Source: Armatimonadota bacterium
GTDB lineage: Bacteria > Armatimonadota > Armatimonadia > Armatimonadales > Armatimonadaceae
NCBI GenBank assembly: GCA_014381035.1
Contig: JACMIS010000571.1
Span: 1 to 8,908 of the forward strand
Length of the DNA stretch: 8,908 nucleotides
Reading direction: 5' to 3'
How positions within the stretch are numbered: the stretch's first letter is position 1; each line of letters opens with the position of its first letter. A program made the translations under genes and the position numbers. The notes below the pieces were generated by a model that was given only the letters and a program-made list of their open reading frames with translations, had not been told where the DNA came from and did no database searches. Below are positions 5,834 to 8,908 of the stretch, in pieces.

Positions 5834-6940
5834 ATGCGCGAAAGCTCGAACACGAAAACATGGAAGTTTGCCGGGGTCAGCTTCGACCACATGCACATGG
5901 GCGACTTGTTGCGTCAGGTCGCCGATCATCCCCGCGCCGAGATTGTCGGAATCGCGGACCCGGATGCGGCACGAATGGCGGACACCGCCGCACGATTGGG
6001 AATCGTGCCCGAGCGTATCTTTACGGACTGGCGGCAGTGTTTAAAAGAAACGCAACCGGACGTGGTGATTTTATGCCCACAGACCGCAAAGCACGGCGAC
6101 TATGTCGAGATGGTCGCCGCCTATGGAACGCATATTCTGGTGGAAAAGCCGATGGCTTCCTCTCTTGACGATGCCGACCGGATGATTCGCGCTATAGAAA
6201 AGAGCGGGAAAACGATGGTGATCAACTGGCCCCTCGCCTGGTATCCACCGCATGTCACCACGCACCGCCTGATCCGGGAGGGCGTGATCGGGCGCGTGAT
6301 AGAGGTTCACTATTACGACGGCAACCGGGGACCGCTCCGGCACCTCGCCGACAAGATCGAAGTCGGCGACGATGAAGCGATGCGACAGAAGGCGGAAAGC
6401 TGGTGGTATCGTAAGGAGACCGGGGGCGGGTCGCTTCTGGATTACCTCGGCTATGGCGTCACACTCGGTACCTGGTTCCATGACGGACAGGCACCGATAG
6501 AAGTGACCGCCGTTGTTGACGAACCGGTAGGTAGCGAAGTGGATGAACACAGTGTCACGGTCTGCCGTTATGAGACGGGACTTTCGAAGTACGAAACGCG
6601 CTGGGGGACTTTCACCGACCCGTGGACATCGCAACCGCAACCGAAATGCGGCTTCGTGGTCGTCGGCACGGAAGGCACGATCAGTAGTTACGACTACGAA
6701 TCGGTGGTCCGTCTGCAAACAAAGTCGCGCCCCGAAACGCACGAAGTGCCGGTGGATGTGCTCCCGTTCCCGCGCCGCGCACCGGTCGAATACTTGATCC
6801 ATTGTTTGGAAATGGGCGAACCGATCACCGGACCGCTTTCCCCGGCACTGGCGCGAGTCGGGCAACAAATCGTGGACAGCGCGGTACTTTCCGCCCGCGA
6901 AAAGCGAACCGTTTCTTTGGTGAATGGAGGCAATCTTTGA
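5834..6940 (+). CDS. Gfo/Idh/MocA-family oxidoreductase with atypical nucleotide-binding and active-site motifs
   Basis: A 368-residue member of the family of NAD(P)-dependent sugar, cyclitol and glycoside oxidoreductases. Residues 11-120 form the Rossmann domain; RAEIVGIADPD (34-44) is the usual second strand, and LVEKPMA (102-108) is the EKP motif with the catalytic Lys105. Residues about 130-360 form the mixed alpha/beta domain, including ETGGGSLLDYLGYGVTL (195-211). Two departures are visible. The dinucleotide loop reads GVSFDHMHMGDLL (14-26) instead of GxGxxG. The segment that normally supplies a catalytic His and Asp (GGGxLxDxGxHxxD) here has Tyr207/Gly208 and Thr210. It may be a divergent subfamily with another chemistry, or a partner rather than a classical dehydrogenase. 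No Shine-Dalgarno precedes the ATG at 5834; a GTG at 5819 would add five residues. It is the first gene of a + strand operon and overlaps the next gene at TTGA. Confidence 0.87.
   Translation: MRESSNTKTWKFAGVSFDHMHMGDLLRQVADHPRAEIVGIADPDAARMADTAARLGIVPERIFTDWRQCLKETQPDVVILCPQTAKHGDYVEMVAAYGTHILVEKPMASSLDDADRMIRAIEKSGKTMVINWPLAWYPPHVTTHRLIREGVIGRVIEVHYYDGNRGPLRHLADKIEVGDDEAMRQKAESWWYRKETGGGSLLDYLGYGVTLGTWFHDGQAPIEVTAVVDEPVGSEVDEHSVTVCRYETGLSKYETRWGTFTDPWTSQPQPKCGFVVVGTEGTISSYDYESVVRLQTKSRPETHEVPVDVLPFPRRAPVEYLIHCLEMGEPITGPLSPALARVGQQIVDSAVLSAREKRTVSLVNGGNL
6926..6930 (+). promoter_or_regulatory. Ribosome-binding site fixing a TTG start
   Basis: GGAGG lies within the last codons of the preceding gene, 6 bases before TTG at 6937. 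No nearby ATG in that frame fits as well, so it decides the start of the second oxidoreductase. Confidence 0.85.
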
Positions 6941-8103
6941 GCAATACCGACACCGTATCCGACGACGATTACAGCCTGGGCGATAAATCGCGAGAGGCGA
7001 TAGTACCCGCTCCGGAATTGCCGTATCGGCCGCGTGACCCGAAATCCTATCGCCCGCAAATCGGACTCATCGGTTGCGGCGGCATCACTGCCTCACATTT
7101 ACGTGCCTACCGGAACGCAGGTTACGCCGTGGCAGTGCTTTGTGACCTGGCTATCGAAAAGGCGGAAAAGCGGCGCGATGAATTTTTCCCGGACGCCGCC
7201 GTGACGACCGATTACCGCGTTGTGCTGAGTCGTGAGGACATCACGGTCGTGGACATCGCGACGCACCCGCCGGAACGACTGCCACTGATCGCGGCGGCTA
7301 TCCATGCCGGAAAGCATGTCCTGAGCCAGAAACCGTTCGTCATGGATCTGGACGAGGGCGAGCGTCTGGTCGCACTGGCGGAAGCGAACGGCGTGAAATT
7401 AGCCGTCAATCAGAACGGACGATGGGCACCGCATTTTTCGTATATGCGCGAAGCCGTCCGGTCGGGGCAGATCGGTGACCTTCTCAGCGTCCACGCCGGG
7501 GTGCATTGGGACCACTCGTGGACGAAAGGGACGCCGTTCGAGAAGATCTACGACCTGGTGTTCTACGACTTCGCGATCCACTGGTTCGACTTTCTGAGCA
7601 CGCTCTTCTCGGCGCAAAACCGGATGGTGCGGCGGGTGCAGGCGTCGCGGAGTCTCGCCCAAGGACAGGAGATCATGCCCCCGCTACTCGCACAGGTCAT
7701 CGTCGAGTTCGACGGCGGACAAGCGTCCGCTGTGTTCGACGCCGCGATGAAGTTCGGGAAGCAGGACCGTACCTATATTGGCGGAACCGCTGGGAGCATC
7801 ATCAGCACCGGTCCCAGTCTGGACAATCAGACGCTGACCCTGTACACCGAAGCCGGAGCCGCCGTGCCGGCACTGACCGGTGCGTGGTTCCCCGACGGTT
7901 TTCACGGCACGATGGCGGAACTGCTTTGCGCTATTGAGGAAGACCGGGAGCCGATGAACAACGCCCGCGAGAACCTGCGCAGTCTCGCGCTCTGCTTCGC
8001 CGCCATCGCCGCCGCGAACGACGGTGCCGCCAAAGTACCGGGCGAAGTACGCCGCCTCCCCGAAGGCTCCGCCCCACAAACCACCACCGGCGGACGCCCC
8101 TAA
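6937..8103 (+). CDS. Gfo/Idh/MocA-family oxidoreductase
   Basis: A 388-residue NAD(P)-dependent oxidoreductase of the same superfamily as the preceding gene but only distantly like it. An acidic N-terminal tail of about 38 residues precedes the fold. The Rossmann loop is canonical, GLIGCGGITASHL (43-55). VVDIATHPPERLPLIAAAIHAGKHVL (104-129) is typical of the family, and the EKP motif appears as SQKPF (130-134), keeping the catalytic Lys132. DFAIHWFDFL (211-220) supplies the His215 and Asp218 expected in the active site, although the usual preceding GGG is absent. Likely reaction: reversible oxidation of a sugar, cyclitol or sugar-acid hydroxyl in the cytoplasm; substrate not known. The TTG start overlaps the TGA of the first oxidoreductase and has a strong Shine-Dalgarno, so the two are translated together. 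The low-complexity C-terminal tail (PEGSAPQTTTGGRP) looks disordered. Confidence 0.9.
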   Translation: MSNTDTVSDDDYSLGDKSREAIVPAPELPYRPRDPKSYRPQIGLIGCGGITASHLRAYRNAGYAVAVLCDLAIEKAEKRRDEFFPDAAVTTDYRVVLSREDITVVDIATHPPERLPLIAAAIHAGKHVLSQKPFVMDLDEGERLVALAEANGVKLAVNQNGRWAPHFSYMREAVRSGQIGDLLSVHAGVHWDHSWTKGTPFEKIYDLVFYDFAIHWFDFLSTLFSAQNRMVRRVQASRSLAQGQEIMPPLLAQVIVEFDGGQASAVFDAAMKFGKQDRTYIGGTAGSIISTGPSLDNQTLTLYTEAGAAVPALTGAWFPDGFHGTMAELLCAIEEDREPMNNARENLRSLALCFAAIAAANDGAAKVPGEVRRLPEGSAPQTTTGGRP

Positions 8104-8120
8104 AAAGCACCGCAGGTCCA

Positions 8121-8176
8121 ATGACGCAACGTCATCGCGGAAACTTCGTTTCCGCTGTGTTGCCCCCGTCCGGGCA
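8121..8176. repeat. Three tandem short hairpins in the spacer before the PhyH gene
   Basis: Three back-to-back inverted repeats lie in the 97-bp spacer: ATGACG/CGTCAT at 8121-8135 (3-base loop), GCGGAAAC/GTTTCCGC at 8137-8155 (3-base loop) and TGCCC/GGGCA at 8161-8176 (6-base loop). An A-rich tract follows (8181-8198), not a T-run, so on the + strand it does not look like a simple intrinsic terminator. It may stabilise the upstream mRNA, attenuate expression of the PhyH gene, or be a small palindromic repeat element. Confidence 0.7.
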
Positions 8177-8200
8177 GGACAGAAAAAGAAAGAAAAAACC

Positions 8201-8908
8201 ATGTACCTATCCGAAGAAAACGTCAACGACTACCACCGCGACGGCTACGTGTTAGTGCCGAACCTGTTCAGCGCGACCGAGATCCGCGTCCTGATCGCCG
8301 ACGTGGAAGGCGGCGACCGCGTCGCCGCTAATACGCGCGGCAACGAAGACACCACTGGGAAAAAAGCAAAACTCGCCATCTGGCACGAATTGGGCGACGA
8401 CGTTTGGGCGGCGACCTCCACCAACCCGCGTGTCGGGAACGCCGCGCGGATGGTCATGGGCGAGGAGATCGCGTTCTTCCACGGCAAAGTCATGCTCAAA
8501 GAGGCGGGCACGGGCGGCGCGTGGGAGTGGCATCAGGATTACGGCTACTGGTACAACCAGGGCTTCGCGTTCCCGCGCATGCTCAGCGTGTTCGTTGCCC
8601 TCGATGCCGCGACGCAGGAGAACGGTTGCCTCCAGGTTCTCAAGGGCTCGCACAAATTGGGGCGGTTAGAGCATGGCAAAGTCGGCGCGCAGACCGGCGC
8701 GGACCCGGCGCGCATGCCGCAGATCGAAACCCTGTTCGAGAAGGTCTACGTCGAAATGTCGCCCGGCTCGGCACTGTTTTTCCACTCCAACCTGCTCCAC
8801 TGTTCGGGATCGAATGTGTCCGACAAGCACCGCCGGTCGTTCATCATGTGCTACAACGCCCTCGCTAACCCGCAGTTAGGCGAGAAGAAAACCAGTGAAC
8901 AGCGCCCG
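8201..8908 (+). CDS. PhyH-family Fe(II)/2-oxoglutarate dioxygenase (partial, cut by the window edge)
   Basis: Open from ATG 8201 to the end of the window, giving 236 residues with no stop; family members are usually 250-300 residues, so little is missing. The N-terminus (FHxDGYxxVxxLFS-like: YHRDGYVLVPNLFS, 11-24) is the standard opening of phytanoyl-CoA dioxygenase-type proteins. The iron facial triad is visible as His111 and Asp113 in WHQDYGYW and His200 in LLHCSGSN. The Arg211/Arg212 pair in KHRRSF is placed to bind the 2-oxoglutarate carboxylate. ENGCLQVLKGSHK (140-152) and the strand ending in ALFFHSNLLH (191-200) also fit. It should hydroxylate a small organic substrate while turning 2-oxoglutarate and O2 into succinate and CO2; bacterial members act on many compounds, so no substrate is proposed. 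It follows the two oxidoreductases in the same direction after a 97-bp hairpin-rich spacer and may belong to their operon. The leader just before the ATG is A-rich without a standard Shine-Dalgarno. Confidence 0.9.
   Translation, partial: MYLSEENVNDYHRDGYVLVPNLFSATEIRVLIADVEGGDRVAANTRGNEDTTGKKAKLAIWHELGDDVWAATSTNPRVGNAARMVMGEEIAFFHGKVMLKEAGTGGAWEWHQDYGYWYNQGFAFPRMLSVFVALDAATQENGCLQVLKGSHKLGRLEHGKVGAQTGADPARMPQIETLFEKVYVEMSPGSALFFHSNLLHCSGSNVSDKHRRSFIMCYNALANPQLGEKKTSEQRP

Noticed and set aside
6071..6868. 265-codon open frame on the - strand
   Set aside because: It lies entirely inside the first oxidoreductase gene, shows no recognisable motif and is explained by the high G+C content keeping antisense frames open.
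1..8908. CRISPR array, tRNA, rRNA, insertion sequence
   Set aside because: No regularly spaced direct repeats, no tRNA-like cloverleaf, no ribosomal RNA sequence and no transposase were seen.

Overview
The window is about 60% G+C bacterial DNA holding seven protein genes (six complete, one cut by the right edge), no RNA genes, no transposase and no CRISPR array. Some starts have a clear Shine-Dalgarno sequence (lipoprotein gene, second oxidoreductase) and several have none. Paired Gfo/Idh/MocA oxidoreductases, a PhyH dioxygenase, a GntR/LacI-type hybrid regulator and a monomeric sarcosine oxidase relative together suggest a heterotrophic soil or plant-associated bacterium of the Armatimonadota/Planctomycetota kind. 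This is inference from gene content only and is not secure.

Layout, left to right. 1-166: leader with a perfect 30-bp inverted repeat. 167-1282 (+): FAD-dependent amine oxidase of the sarcosine oxidase/N-methyltryptophan oxidase family. 1279-3150 (-): membrane-anchored protein whose CpsD/BY-kinase-like ATPase domain has lost its Walker A lysine, followed by a long acidic Pro/Glu/Thr linker and an unrecognised C-terminal domain. 3151-3469: AT-rich divergent control region. 3470-4741 (+): lipoprotein with a lactonase-type beta-propeller. 4760-5776 (-): regulator with a GntR winged helix and a LacI-like sugar sensor. 5777-5833: compact divergent promoter region with an inverted repeat. 5834-6940 and 6937-8103 (+): two Gfo/Idh/MocA oxidoreductases with overlapping stop and start codons. 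8104-8200: spacer with three tandem hairpins. 8201 to the right edge (+): PhyH-family Fe(II)/2-oxoglutarate dioxygenase.

The most coherent unit is 4760-8908: a GntR/LacI-type regulator divergent from oxidoreductase 1, oxidoreductase 2 and PhyH. The 57-bp gap carries an 8+8 bp dyad whose arms contain mirrored TATGAT -10-like hexamers, so one bound protein could control both directions. This looks like a substrate-inducible pathway for oxidising a sugar, cyclitol or related small molecule; the substrate cannot be read from the sequence.

The most unusual items are the degenerate CpsD-like protein, the two oxidoreductases with different sets of retained active-site residues, and the palindromic leaders at 54-130 and 8121-8176, which are both followed by a similar A-rich tract.
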